DNA from: Neptunomonas japonica DSM 18939
Lineage (GTDB): Bacteria > Pseudomonadota > Gammaproteobacteria > Pseudomonadales > Balneatricaceae
Length of the DNA: 64,000 nt
Direction of reading: 5' to 3'
Assembly: GCF_000422765.1 (NCBI RefSeq)
Contig: NZ_AUGR01000020.1
Coordinates: forward strand, 1-64,000
Shown here: positions 8,254 through 17,096 of the stretch, in pieces
Position numbering within the stretch: position 1 is the stretch's first letter
Layout of the letters: each line of letters begins with the position of its first letter
Notes under the pieces: generated by a model
Seen by the model: only the letters and a program-made list of their open reading frames with translations
The model's database searches: none
Told to the model about the DNA's origin: nothing
Program-made: the position numbers and the translations under genes

Positions 8254-10017
8254 ATGGCATCACCAAAGATGAAAATTCGCATTGGCGATCTGATGGTTCA
8301 GGATGGTGTAATTACTGAACAGCAGTTGATGGATGCATTGGCCCGCCAGAAAGAAACTCGGCAAAAGCTTGGGCGCACTCTTATATCGCTTGGCTATGTT
8401 GATGAGCAACAGTTTTTGGAGTTTCTTGCGCAACAGTTGAGTGTTCCGTTGGTAGAGTTGTCCCATTACAATTTTAATCAGCAAGATGTGTTACGCCTTT
8501 CTGAAACGCATGCACGGCGTTTTCGCTCTATTGTTCTTAAAGAAAATTCTGACCACTTTCTCGTGGGCATGTCGGATCCGCTGGATATATTTGCTTTTGA
8601 TGAACTGCAGCGCCTCTTGCCCAAAACGATAGAACTAGCTGTTGTTGCTGAAAGTCAGCTCTTGCAAACGCTTGACCTAATGTACCGTCGCACCAACGAT
8701 ATTGATTCCTTAGCGGACCAATTGAGTGAAGATATCGTTGAAGACAGCTTTGACCTATCACGATTAACAGCCACCGACGAAATGGATGCTCCCGTTGTTC
8801 GGTTGCTTAAAAGTCTATTCGAAGATGCGGTACAAGTAGGCGCATCGGATATACATATTGAACCAGACGAGCATGTGTTGCGTATTCGCCAGCGTGTTGA
8901 TGGCGTGTTACATGAGCAGGTTTTGAAAGAAACGCGCATAGCATCTGTGTTGGTGTTGCGTCTTAAGTTAATGGCTGAACTCAATATTTCTGAAAAGCGT
9001 CTGCCTCAAGACGGGCGTTTTAATATTACTGTCAAAAATCATAACGTTGATGTGCGTATATCAACACTGCCGATTCAACATGGAGAGTCGGTGGTTATGC
9101 GCTTGCTCGATCAAAGTGCAGGTATGATTGGTTTGGATAAAGCGGGTTTGCCAGCTAACTTATTGGCTAGAATGCGCAGAATTATCCACGAGCCTCATGG
9201 CTTGTTGTTAGTTACAGGGCCAACCGGTAGTGGTAAAACAACCACCTTATACGGCGCATTGAATGAGCTTAATGATGCCTCTAAAAAGATCATTACAGTG
9301 GAAGACCCCGTCGAGTATCGGCTTTCACGAGTGAACCAGGTGCAGGTACACCCACAGATCGGTTTAACCTTTTCAAAAGTACTACGTTCTTGTCTACGAC
9401 AGGACCCGGATATTCTATTAGTTGGAGAGATTCGCGACCTTGAAACCGCAGATATCGCTATGCGAGCAGCGATGACAGGTCACTTTGTACTTTCTACCTT
9501 ACATACCAATGATGCTATCTCCAGTGCTATGCGTTTGGTCGATATTGGTGTGGAAGGCTACCTAGCGGGTACCGCATTGCGCGGAATCCTCGCCCAGCGG
9601 TTAGTACGGCGTATTTGTGTGAACTGTAAAGGTAGCTATGCTCCTAATGTACAAGAGCAGGTTTGGCTAGATATAAAAGCTGAAGAGTTAGGTTCCCCCG
9701 CGATAGAACTCCAACATGGTAAAGGTTGTACCTATTGCAACAACACCGGATATAAAGGCCGTATTGGTATATTCGAACTGCTAGAAATTGACGACAGCAT
9801 GGCCGATGCATTACGCCGTAATGATAATTCAGCGTTTGCACAAGCAGCCAGAGACAGCGACGGATATCAGCCGCTGGTTATCAGTGCGCTAGCATTGGCG
9901 GCTAAAGGTATTACCTCTCTGGAAGAAGTTTTCAGGGTGACTGAGCAGCTGGATGAGTCTGCTTATATCGACACACCAGAACCTCCTCAAGTTGATAATC
10001 ATCTGGAGCTGGAGTAG
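8254..10017 (+). CDS. mshE: MSHA pilus extension ATPase MshE, c-di-GMP-binding type
   Basis: A 587-residue PilB/GspE-type ATPase that powers pilus extension. The N-terminus carries two tandem 24-residue MshEN motifs (residues 9-32 starting RIGDLMVQDGVI, and 38-61 starting KLGRTLISLGYV), the c-di-GMP-binding element first described in MshE. The catalytic core has Walker A GPTGSGKT (322-329), the Asp box SDIHIEP, Walker B LVGEIRD and the His box, plus a four-cysteine zinc site (CVNC...CTYC). AAGGG lies upstream of ATG 8254. It sits 15 bases after mshN and 2 bases before mshG. Activity should therefore respond to c-di-GMP. Confidence 0.95.
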   Translation: MASPKMKIRIGDLMVQDGVITEQQLMDALARQKETRQKLGRTLISLGYVDEQQFLEFLAQQLSVPLVELSHYNFNQQDVLRLSETHARRFRSIVLKENSDHFLVGMSDPLDIFAFDELQRLLPKTIELAVVAESQLLQTLDLMYRRTNDIDSLADQLSEDIVEDSFDLSRLTATDEMDAPVVRLLKSLFEDAVQVGASDIHIEPDEHVLRIRQRVDGVLHEQVLKETRIASVLVLRLKLMAELNISEKRLPQDGRFNITVKNHNVDVRISTLPIQHGESVVMRLLDQSAGMIGLDKAGLPANLLARMRRIIHEPHGLLLVTGPTGSGKTTTLYGALNELNDASKKIITVEDPVEYRLSRVNQVQVHPQIGLTFSKVLRSCLRQDPDILLVGEIRDLETADIAMRAAMTGHFVLSTLHTNDAISSAMRLVDIGVEGYLAGTALRGILAQRLVRRICVNCKGSYAPNVQEQVWLDIKAEELGSPAIELQHGKGCTYCNNTGYKGRIGIFELLEIDDSMADALRRNDNSAFAQAARDSDGYQPLVISALALAAKGITSLEEVFRVTEQLDESAYIDTPEPPQVDNHLELE

Positions 10018-10019
10018 GT

Positions 10020-11249
10020 ATGGCATCGTTTCAGTATACAGGGCGTCATGCAGATGGCTCTGCCGCATCAGGGCGAGTCGAAGCGCTAAGCAAAGCGGCG
10101 GTGGCGTCTCAGTTGCTGGATCAAGGCATTACGCCGGTAAAAGTTGAGTTGGCAGCACAGAGTGAGGATGACAAAAAATCCAGCAAAGCTGGCCAAATAC
10201 GTTTATTTGAGCGAGTAACACTGGATGAGTTGATTATGTTCAGCCGCCAAATGGCGAGTTTAACGCGTGCCGGTGTACCGATTACCAGTGGTATGCGTGG
10301 TTTAGCCAACACCATCCGAAACCCATTACTAGAAAGTACGCTCAATACGGTTGCAGATGATTTAGAGCGTGGAAATTCGCTATCAACTACGCTGAATAAA
10401 CACCCTAAGTTGTTTAGCGACTTGTATGTCAGCATGATCCATGTAGGTGAGAATACCGGGCAGTTAGATGAAGCCTTTAGCCAGATGGCGTCTTATCTTG
10501 ATCTTGAACGAAAAACAGCACGTAGTATTAAACAAGCGACCCGCTACCCTATGTTTGTTATGGCTGCCATTGCGATTGCTTTGGGCGTGATAAATGTTTT
10601 TGTTATTCCTGCTTTTAAGTCGGTGTTTGAAAGCTTCGGTGGTGAAATGCCGTGGCAAACACGTGTGCTTATTGCTATTTCTGACTTTACCGTGGACTGG
10701 TGGCATCTTATTTTGGGGGGCTTGTTGTTGTCGGGGTATCTGTTTATTCGTTGGAAAAAAACAGAAGATGGACGGCGAAAATGGGACCGGATTAAATTGC
10801 GCTTTCCGTTAGTGGGTGGGATTTTTTATCGAGCCATCTTAGGCCGTTTTGCGCGTACTTTTAGCGTGGTATTAAAAGCGGGTATTCCCATTGAGCAAGG
10901 CTTGTCTATTGTTTCCCGTGCAATGGGTAACCTGTATGTCGGAGAGAAAGTAGCAGACATGCGTAAAGGTATCGAGCGTGGCGAAGGCTTCACTGCGACA
11001 GCCCACCGTACCGGTATGTTTAGCCCACTGGTTATGCAGATGCTAGCCGTAGGGGAAGAGACCGGGCGAGTAGATGAGATGTTGGCAGATGTGGCTGACT
11101 TTTATGAAGAAGAGGTCGAATATGATCTGCAGAATCTTTCGAGTGTCATTGAGCCTATCTTAATCGTGGCGATTGGCATGATGGTGCTGGTTCTTGCGCT
11201 GGGTGTATTCCTTCCTTTGTGGGAATTGAGTTCCACGATAAATGGCTAA
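10020..11249 (+). CDS. mshG: MSHA pilus inner-membrane platform protein MshG (PilC/GspF)
   Basis: A 409-residue polytopic protein of the GspF/PilC family with the usual two repeated cytoplasmic helical domains. The repeats begin FSRQMASLTRAGVPI (about residue 77) and FARTFSVVLKAGIPI (about residue 279). Three membrane spans are visible (about 171-193, 220-240 and 380-402). It transmits ATPase motion to the growing pilin filament. It starts 2 bases after mshE and its end overlaps mshF by 8 bases. Confidence 0.93.
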   Translation: MASFQYTGRHADGSAASGRVEALSKAAVASQLLDQGITPVKVELAAQSEDDKKSSKAGQIRLFERVTLDELIMFSRQMASLTRAGVPITSGMRGLANTIRNPLLESTLNTVADDLERGNSLSTTLNKHPKLFSDLYVSMIHVGENTGQLDEAFSQMASYLDLERKTARSIKQATRYPMFVMAAIAIALGVINVFVIPAFKSVFESFGGEMPWQTRVLIAISDFTVDWWHLILGGLLLSGYLFIRWKKTEDGRRKWDRIKLRFPLVGGIFYRAILGRFARTFSVVLKAGIPIEQGLSIVSRAMGNLYVGEKVADMRKGIERGEGFTATAHRTGMFSPLVMQMLAVGEETGRVDEMLADVADFYEEEVEYDLQNLSSVIEPILIVAIGMMVLVLALGVFLPLWELSSTING

Positions 11250-11760
11250 CCGCAAATGGCAGAAGGGTTTTACGCTGCTTGAGTTAGTGATTAGCGTGCT
11301 GGTCATTGCCATCTTATACGGTGTTTTATCCACTCGTTTAGGGCGTGTAGCAGAATCGGCAGAGAGAGCGGCGGTTTATGGAGTGCTTGGCCAAGTTCGG
11401 CAGCAATTAAACCTACGTTTGGCTAAATTTTATATTGACGGCTCTTCAGATAAGGCTAAAGCGCTCATCAATGAAAACCCTTTTAGCTGGATCTCGCCAC
11501 CCCCTAGCCAATACGCAGGGGAAGTTAGCGATGCGACAGAAGTGCTTATTAAAGGGCGCTGGTACTTTGATAGAGTGACTAAACAGCTGATATATCGAGT
11601 GAAACGAAATAATAATATAAAAATTGAGGGTGGTGAGCAGCGAAATCTCAGATTTGTGCTTAAATTAAATGGCAAAGCAGCCGATACCCAACAAAAGAGT
11701 GCTGTTTATAGTATTAAGATTCAAGCGGTTAAACCGTTTGTTTGGAACATTGGAGCGTAG
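11242..11760 (+). CDS. mshF: MSHA biogenesis protein MshF (pilin-like)
   Basis: A 172-residue protein with a short basic leader and a prepilin-type N-terminus, KGFTLLELVISVLVIAIL, cut after Gly by the prepilin peptidase. The remaining 140 residues show no extra motif. The position between mshG and the major pilin matches MshF. The start ATG 11242 overlaps mshG. It is probably a minor pilin or filament-initiating subunit. Confidence 0.8.
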   Translation: MANRKWQKGFTLLELVISVLVIAILYGVLSTRLGRVAESAERAAVYGVLGQVRQQLNLRLAKFYIDGSSDKAKALINENPFSWISPPPSQYAGEVSDATEVLIKGRWYFDRVTKQLIYRVKRNNNIKIEGGEQRNLRFVLKLNGKAADTQQKSAVYSIKIQAVKPFVWNIGA

Positions 11761-11831
11761 ATAGACATCTACGCTTATGTATTTTAAGAAGTATGGCGAT
11801 GCCCGCCAAGTAAAAGAACGGAGTGGCACTA

Positions 11832-12353
11832 ATGAAGCGACAGGCTGGTTTTACAATTATCGAATTGGTAGTGGTTATTGCGTTACTGGGCATTTTAGCA
11901 GCGGTGGCGTTACCACGTTTTATTGATGTGACGGATGATGCGCACAGAGCGGCAGTTCAGGGATCGGCTGGAGGTTTAGGTGCAGCGGTTGTGCTGGTTA
12001 AAGCTCAGGCCGTTGTCGATAATGTTGGGGCAGGTAACACCGCAGGTATTGATGGTATCAATGTGATTGTTAACGGCACTCGTTATCCAGTGGGTTCTTC
12101 AGCTACCCCTATTACCACAGCAACCGCTGCCCCTGCTCTTTCAGCAGCAAGTTGTGTGGCTGTTTGGGATTCAGTGTTACAAGGAAGCGCACCAACAGTG
12201 GCGACGGCTACAACGAATAAGCCTGATTATTTAGTTACTGTAGGTACAGGTACTACTGCAAATACATGCACCTATACATACCAAAGAGACCTGCCGACAG
12301 TGCGCACTATTGCTTATAATACAGCTAATGGGGAAGTAACTGTTTCTCAGTAA
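11832..12353 (+). CDS. mshA: MSHA major pilin MshA
   Basis: A 173-residue type IVa prepilin: short leader MKRQAG, then mature FTIIELVVVIALLGILAAVALPRF with the essential Glu5. The C-terminal region has a cysteine pair (AASCVAVW and NTCTYTYQ) that can close a disulfide loop, and Ala/Thr-rich low-complexity text as in surface-exposed pilins. I chose ATG 11832 with ACGGAG 8 bases upstream; GTG 11823 overlaps that ribosome site. A 71-base gap precedes it, long for this operon, so it may have its own promoter or processing site. Only one major-pilin-like gene is present here (no mshB/mshA pair). Confidence 0.88.
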   Translation: MKRQAGFTIIELVVVIALLGILAAVALPRFIDVTDDAHRAAVQGSAGGLGAAVVLVKAQAVVDNVGAGNTAGIDGINVIVNGTRYPVGSSATPITTATAAPALSAASCVAVWDSVLQGSAPTVATATTNKPDYLVTVGTGTTANTCTYTYQRDLPTVRTIAYNTANGEVTVSQ

Positions 12354-12382
12354 AAGCCAGTTGGCGTGATGGTGGTTTTAAT

Positions 12383-12886
12383 ATGAAGCACAGCATACGT
12401 CAGCAAAAAGGTTTTACATTAATTGAGTTGGTCACTGTGCTACTCCTACTAGGGATTTTAAGTGCAGTGGCCTTCGCGCGTTTAGGGGGCATAAGTTCGT
12501 TTAGCGAGTCTCTTTTTCAGCAGCAGGTTTTATCTTATTTACGCTTGGCACAACGCACTGCGGTGGCACACCAAGGCAGTGGCGCTCAGCTGAACATTAA
12601 TCGAGTTAGTGCTTCTGAGTGGGACATCACACTGGTATTTGCTACGCAAACGTTAAGCTACCAACTTGAAGGTGATAATGCCTTAACCTTTGCATCGGGC
12701 GCCAGTACGGGCAGTATTTCTGCTGGGGATACCTTATCGTTAGTGTACAGCGATAACGGTGACCTTACTGAGCTGACATTACCGCTAGCGGCCGATATAA
12801 ATGCTAGTCTTTCTTTGGTAGTGGCGGGTAGCCGCTCCATATGTATTTCACCTACAGGCTTTGCATATGAAGGTCTCTGCCTCTGA
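12383..12886 (+). CDS. mshC: MSHA minor pilin MshC
   Basis: A 167-residue prepilin-like protein with leader MKHSIRQQKG and mature FTLIELVTVLLLLGILSAVAFARL. The rest is beta-rich and ends with a cysteine pair (SICISPTG and YEGLCL) typical of GspH/FimT-like minor pilins. The position after mshA and before mshD fits MshC. Its end overlaps mshD by 20 bases. Confidence 0.8.
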   Translation: MKHSIRQQKGFTLIELVTVLLLLGILSAVAFARLGGISSFSESLFQQQVLSYLRLAQRTAVAHQGSGAQLNINRVSASEWDITLVFATQTLSYQLEGDNALTFASGASTGSISAGDTLSLVYSDNGDLTELTLPLAADINASLSLVVAGSRSICISPTGFAYEGLCL

Positions 12887-13376
12887 ATCCGGCTTCTCAC
12901 TGGTTGAGACTATTCTAACCATTGTAATCATCAGTATCTCGCTGGTGGTGCTTGTCTCTGCTTGGGGACAAGCAGCTAGGCAGAGTGCGGACCCTTTCTG
13001 GCATGCTAAAGCTGCGTATCTTGGCCAAGCGTATATCGAAGAGATACTTACCAAGCGCTATGATGAAAATACCCCCGTTGGAGGCCAGCCCGCCTGTAGC
13101 AGTACTACTTGCTCAACAACACTCGGCGCTGAGACAGGTGAAACACGCGCCCTGTTTGATGATGTTGATGATTACAACGGCTTAAATGAAACACCCTCTG
13201 AAAATGCCTTAGGAGACGTACGCCCTGAATATAACAATTATCAAGTAGAGGTGAGTATCTCCTACGCTGGAGGGGAGCTTGGTGTATCTGCAACAACAAT
13301 GAAGCGTATCAATGTGACAGTGACGCCGCCGGGTGAGTCTCCTCAGCAGTTTGTGGTTTACCGAGGGAATTATTGA
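12867..13376 (+). CDS. mshD: MSHA minor pilin MshD
   Basis: A 169-residue minor pilin with prepilin start SESGFSLVETILTIVIIS and four cysteines clustered in ACSSTTCSTT. The text FWHAKAAYLGQAYIEEIL resembles MshD/PilV-type proteins. ATG 12867 lies 18 bases inside the end of mshC; an in-frame TTG 12861 is possible. The stop codon overlaps the start of mshO (TGATG). Confidence 0.8.
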   Translation: MKVSASESGFSLVETILTIVIISISLVVLVSAWGQAARQSADPFWHAKAAYLGQAYIEEILTKRYDENTPVGGQPACSSTTCSTTLGAETGETRALFDDVDDYNGLNETPSENALGDVRPEYNNYQVEVSISYAGGELGVSATTMKRINVTVTPPGESPQQFVVYRGNY

Positions 13377-14185
13377 TGCTCCTAGTAAATAGACGCCCGC
13401 AAAGAGGCTTTACCCTGTTAGAGCTAATTGTTGTCGTGGTTTTGTTGGGCATTATTTCTGTTGGTACCACCGGTTTTATCGTCAACTCCGTTGAGGGGTA
13501 TAGCGATTTAACAAGGCGCGATGGTATTGCCGCTACTAGCCGAGTAGCCATGGACCGTATGGTGCGCGAGCTGCGCAACTCACTGCCTAACAGCGCCCGT
13601 ACGAATGGCTCATGTTTAGAGTACATACCGATTTTGGATGCAACTACCTATATTGCAATACCGCTAAACAACAGCGCTACTACTTTATCGATAGTTCCCT
13701 TTAGTGAGCCGCCCGAGCTAGGTAACACTGCGGTTTATCCCATCAGTACCACGGCTGTTTATAACACCGTTACCCCTGCGGTTATCTCTCCTGCTATTAG
13801 CTCAGCAGCGGGGGATTTAGACGGGTCAGCTGTAGTAACATTATCGTTATCTGCTACTCATCAATACCCTGCAGACTCACCATCCAAAAGGATGTTTATT
13901 GTAGGAGGGCCTGTAAGTTTTTGTCTGGTGGGTGACCGCTTATACAGATACCAAAACTACGGCCGTTCAGCGACACAGCCAACCCTGGCTGCCTTACCCA
14001 CGGATGAGCCTAATCGAGCACTGCTGGCGTTTCCTGTGACGGCGCCTGTTGCTCCCACGCTGCCATTCACAGTGGTGGATGCGACATTGCAACGTAATGC
14101 TTTAGTGATGTTGCAGTTCAGCGTAGAGCAAAACGATGAAAGCTTACTGATTCAACAAGAGGTGCAGATTCGTAATGCGCCCTAA
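13376..14185 (+). CDS. mshO: MSHA minor pilin MshO
   Basis: A 269-residue minor pilin of the PilW/GspJ-like class: leader through PQRG, mature FTLLELIVVVVLLGIISVG, then DGIAATSRVAMDRMVRELRN, the conserved helix seen in MshO. ATG 13376 shares bases with the mshD stop (TGATG), so translational coupling is likely. The C-terminal part ends in the first codons of mshP. Confidence 0.82.
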   Translation: MLLVNRRPQRGFTLLELIVVVVLLGIISVGTTGFIVNSVEGYSDLTRRDGIAATSRVAMDRMVRELRNSLPNSARTNGSCLEYIPILDATTYIAIPLNNSATTLSIVPFSEPPELGNTAVYPISTTAVYNTVTPAVISPAISSAAGDLDGSAVVTLSLSATHQYPADSPSKRMFIVGGPVSFCLVGDRLYRYQNYGRSATQPTLAALPTDEPNRALLAFPVTAPVAPTLPFTVVDATLQRNALVMLQFSVEQNDESLLIQQEVQIRNAP

Positions 14186-14588
14186 TGTGAAAAATACATA
14201 TAAAAATCAAGCAGGCTTAGGGCTGGTGTCGGCTATTTTTGTGATAGTCGTATTGGCAATGCTGGTGGTTGGTATGAGCAGTATAATGACGGCAAGTCAA
14301 ACCTATCGGTCCCAGGAGGTATTAGCCGTGAGGGCACTTTCTGCTGCGCAAACAGGGTCTGAGCTACATTTATCTAATCTATTGCACCCAGAGAATGCCC
14401 CGCTGGAATGTACAACGGATGCTACTCCCGTTGTATTAACAACGCCGGGCTTACTGGATTGCAGCTATCAGGCGAATTGTGAATCAGTAACGATTACAGA
14501 TACGTATGTGACTATCGAAAGTGTCGGGCGGTGTGGATCAGGTGTGGATTCGGCCACCCGCATAGTAAAGGTGAGAGTGGCGCTTTAG
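14175..14588 (+). CDS. mshP: MSHA biogenesis protein MshP
   Basis: A 137-residue protein with a hydrophobic N-terminal segment (about residues 14-40, starting AGLGLVSAIFVIVVL) that resembles PilX-like minor pilins with a weak cleavage site, and four cysteines in the second half. The position after mshO matches MshP. It is the last gene of the pilus operon; the large mshQ gene often found next is absent, and pyrE on the other strand ends 8 bases later. Confidence 0.75.
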   Translation: MRPNVKNTYKNQAGLGLVSAIFVIVVLAMLVVGMSSIMTASQTYRSQEVLAVRALSAAQTGSELHLSNLLHPENAPLECTTDATPVVLTTPGLLDCSYQANCESVTITDTYVTIESVGRCGSGVDSATRIVKVRVAL

Positions 14589-14596
14589 TCTATCGG

Positions 14597-15241
14597 TTAA
14601 ATACCATATTCCGCGCGGTAAGCCTGAATAGCAACCACTGAAGACTCGTATCCACCTACATCCTGTAGATATTCAACAACATCTTCCAAAGAAACAATGC
14701 TGATAACCTGCATGTTGTAATCTCGTTCAACTTCTTGAATCGCAGAAAGTTCACCCTTACCTTTTTCCATACGGTTAAGCGCAATCATGACAGCGGCAGG
14801 TGTGGCGTTGTCTGCACTATTAATAATATCCATCACTTCACGAATAGCTGTACCGGCAGTGATAACGTCATCAATAATCATGATGCGGCCTTCAAGCGCA
14901 GCGCCTACTAAACTACCGCCTTCGCCGTGGCTTTTGGCTTCTTTGCGGTTAAACACATAAGGCGTATCGCGGTCATAATCATTAGACAGTGCAATGGCAG
15001 CGGCTGCAGCGAGTGGAATGCCTTTGTATGCAGGGCCAAATAAAACATCAAACTCAACCTTGGCTTCATCAATAGCTGCCGCATAATAACGTCCTAGTTT
15101 TGCGAGAGCAGTGCCGCTGTTAAATAAGCCAGCATTGAAGAAATAAGGGCTAACCCGGCCAGACTTTAATGTGAATTCACCAAAGCGTAATACATTCTGT
15201 TCAATAGCAAATTGGATAAATTCTCTCTGGTAATCACGCAT
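14597..15241 (-). CDS. pyrE: Orotate phosphoribosyltransferase
   Basis: A 214-residue enzyme that joins orotate to PRPP to make orotidine monophosphate in pyrimidine synthesis. It shows the PRPP-binding loop [14 protein letters not shown] (about residues 120-133), the flexible catalytic loop with [12 protein letters not shown] (about 98-109), and the start [14 protein letters not shown] usual for gammaproteobacterial PyrE. It is divergent from crc, the arrangement known in Pseudomonas. The length is standard. Confidence 0.97.
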   Translation of the reverse strand: MRDYQREFIQFAIEQNVLRFGEFTLKSGRVSPYFFNAGLFNSGTALAKLGRYYAAAIDEAKVEFDVLFGPAYKGIPLAAAAAIALSNDYDRDTPYVFNRKEAKSHGEGGSLVGAALEGRIMIIDDVITAGTAIREVMDIINSADNATPAAVMIALNRMEKGKGELSAIQEVERDYNMQVISIVSLEDVVEYLQDVGGYESSVVAIQAYRAEYGI

Positions 15242-15381
15242 GGCAGGGTCTCATTTGGGATAAAAGGTGTATTCTACCATTAGGATGCACTATGAACGAG
15301 ATTTTCAGCGGTTTGTAAATTTCCTTTTTGCTGACTTCACTATACAATTCGTCTCTAACATTTTTTGTGCGCTTTAACAGG

Positions 15382-15389
15382 AATAACAA
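15382..15389 (+). promoter_or_regulatory. A-rich (AAnAAnAA) motif at the crc ribosome-binding site
   Basis: AATAACAA fits the AAnAAnAA consensus bound by Hfq with Crc in Pseudomonas. It lies between the AGGA ribosome-binding site and the ATG of crc, so crc could control its own translation. Such A-rich octamers also occur by chance in this AT-balanced genome, so this is only a candidate. Confidence 0.4.
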
Positions 15390-15391
15390 AT

Positions 15392-16165
15392 ATGCGTGTT
15401 ATCACCTTCAATACACAAGGTATTGAACAGGCGGCTGATAAAGGCTTCTTTGACTGGATGGTCAAGCAGGATGCGGACGTAATCTGCTTGCAGGATCTTC
15501 GGATAAAAGAGTATCAGCTCGATGGTGACCGTTATCATCCTGAAGGATATTACCCTTACTTTTTTGATGCCTTTGAAGATGGCTTCAGTGGTGTGGCTAT
15601 TTACACTCGCCATGTACCCAAAGCAATAATGACAGGTTTGGGTTTTGAGCTTTGTGATTATCAAGGACGCTTTATCCAGGCTGATTTCGATAAAGTCAGT
15701 GTATCTTCTTTGTATGTGCCATCGGGCCTCAAAAGCTTCTCGGCGCAGCAGACAAAAGAAGAGTTTATGGCGCACTTTTTAGCGCACCTAAAAAAGACTT
15801 TGCGTAAACGTCGTGACTTTATCTTTTGCGGTACTTTTAACACGGCACATCGCACCATGGATTTGAGCAACTGGTATGCAAATCAGAGTGTTTCGGGTTT
15901 CTTGCCAAGCGAGCGGGCTTGGATGGAAGAGATGCTAGGTGATCTGGGCTTTGTTGATGCGTTTCGTGAGTTAAACAAAGCGGAGCGTCAGTTTACTTGG
16001 TGGCCTGATTATAACCGTGCACGCACGCTGAACGAAGGCGCACGACTCGATTACCAAATCACTACGGGAAACCTACGTAAGATGATTACTGGTGCGAGCA
16101 TTTATAAAGACCAGTCGTTTTCAGAGCATGGCCCACTAATTATCGATTATGATGGTGATTTTTAG
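15392..16165 (+). CDS. crc: Catabolite repression control protein Crc (ExoIII-fold, non-nuclease)
   Basis: A 257-residue protein of the exonuclease III / AP-endonuclease fold. It matches Pseudomonas Crc in telling segments: DVICLQD (residues 29-35), QGRFIQADFDKVSVSSLYVP (91-110), FLPSERAWMEE and QFTWWPD. Key nuclease residues are changed: the metal-binding Glu of LQE is Asp35, and the catalytic Asp of the GDxN motif is Thr148 (CGTFN, 146-150). Pseudomonas Crc has lost nuclease activity and acts with Hfq to repress translation at A-rich sites. The pyrE-crc-rph order is the Pseudomonas order. I chose ATG 15392 with AGGA upstream; an in-frame start at 15365 is unsupported. The leader contains AATAACAA (15382-15389), itself a Crc/Hfq-type motif. 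Confidence 0.9.
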   Translation: MRVITFNTQGIEQAADKGFFDWMVKQDADVICLQDLRIKEYQLDGDRYHPEGYYPYFFDAFEDGFSGVAIYTRHVPKAIMTGLGFELCDYQGRFIQADFDKVSVSSLYVPSGLKSFSAQQTKEEFMAHFLAHLKKTLRKRRDFIFCGTFNTAHRTMDLSNWYANQSVSGFLPSERAWMEEMLGDLGFVDAFRELNKAERQFTWWPDYNRARTLNEGARLDYQITTGNLRKMITGASIYKDQSFSEHGPLIIDYDGDF

Positions 16166-16180
16166 TAAAGCCTAGAGAGT

Positions 16181-16208
16181 AAAAAAGGGTGCTGATGCAC
16201 CCTTTTTT
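16181..16208. terminator. Bidirectional terminator between crc and rph
   Basis: A perfect 12-bp palindrome (AAAAAAGGGTGC, loop TGAT, GCACCCTTTTTT) lies between the convergent ends of crc and rph. It has a T run in both reading directions. Confidence 0.92.
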
Positions 16209-16220
16209 GTGCCTGTAAGC

Positions 16221-16943
16221 TTACTTAGCCAGCGCTGCTTTTTGCAGCTCGATGATCTCTTTAATACCTTTGTCAGCGAGTGCCAACATTTTATTAAGCT
16301 CATCGTGAGAGTACGGAGCGCCTTCTGCAGTACCCTGAACTTCAATAAAGCCGCCTTGGTCAGTCATAATAACGTTCATATCTGTTTCGGCAGCAGAATC
16401 TTCGTCGTAGTCCAAATCAAGTACCGCTTCACCCTTATAAATACCAACAGAAATAGCGGCCAGCATATACTTGATCGGGTTGCCTTTTAATGCGCCGTGC
16501 TTATCTTTCTTCAAGAAATTAATGGCATCCATTAGCGCAACACAAGCACCGGTGATAGAGGCTGTACGTGTACCACCGTCGGCTTGGATAACATCGCAAT
16601 CGATAGTGATAGTGTTTTCACCTAGCTTTTTAAGATCAAGCGCAGCACGCAAAGAGCGGCCGATAAGGCGCTGAATCTCGATAGTGCGGCCTGTTTGCTT
16701 ACCGCGTGATGCTTCACGGCCATTACGGGTGTTTGTAGAGCGTGGCAACATACCGTATTCAGCCGTAACCCAGCCAGAACCTGATCCGCGTAAAAAACGT
16801 GGTACACCGCGCTCAACTGTTGCGGTACAAATGACTTTCGTCTCACCAAACTCTACCAATACAGATCCTTCTGCATGCTTAGTAAAATTACGTGTAATAC
16901 GGATTTCACGTAACTGGTCGGGTTGGCGACCACTCGGACGCAT
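16221..16943 (-). CDS. rph: Ribonuclease PH
   Basis: A 240-residue 3'-to-5' phosphorolytic exoribonuclease that trims tRNA 3' ends. It has the start [14 protein letters not shown], the block [19 protein letters not shown], the [19 protein letters not shown] segment and the catalytic region [20 protein letters not shown] chose ATG 16943 because it gives the family's usual length (about 238-240) and start. In-frame ATGs at 16979 and 16991 would add 12-16 residues; the latter has AAGGTG about 10 bases upstream and cannot be excluded. It is divergent from yicC, as in Pseudomonas. Confidence 0.95.
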   Translation of the reverse strand: MRPSGRQPDQLREIRITRNFTKHAEGSVLVEFGETKVICTATVERGVPRFLRGSGSGWVTAEYGMLPRSTNTRNGREASRGKQTGRTIEIQRLIGRSLRAALDLKKLGENTITIDCDVIQADGGTRTASITGACVALMDAINFLKKDKHGALKGNPIKYMLAAISVGIYKGEAVLDLDYDEDSAAETDMNVIMTDQGGFIEVQGTAEGAPYSHDELNKMLALADKGIKEIIELQKAALAK

Positions 16944-17096
16944 GCTTGCAAGACCCAGGTTCTGAAGTTGATCGGACATGGTAGGACTCATCTGTAAAAT
17001 ACACCTTATCGACAATGAATGATTTGCTGCATAGAGCATCTGTCTTCAGACTGCTAAACTATCTGAATAGGATAATTCTAATCGAGATACGACAAC

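Noticed and set aside
15392-16165. Calling the gene exodeoxyribonuclease III (xthA)
   Set aside because: Catalytic residues are changed (Asp35, Thr148) and the text and neighbours match Crc.
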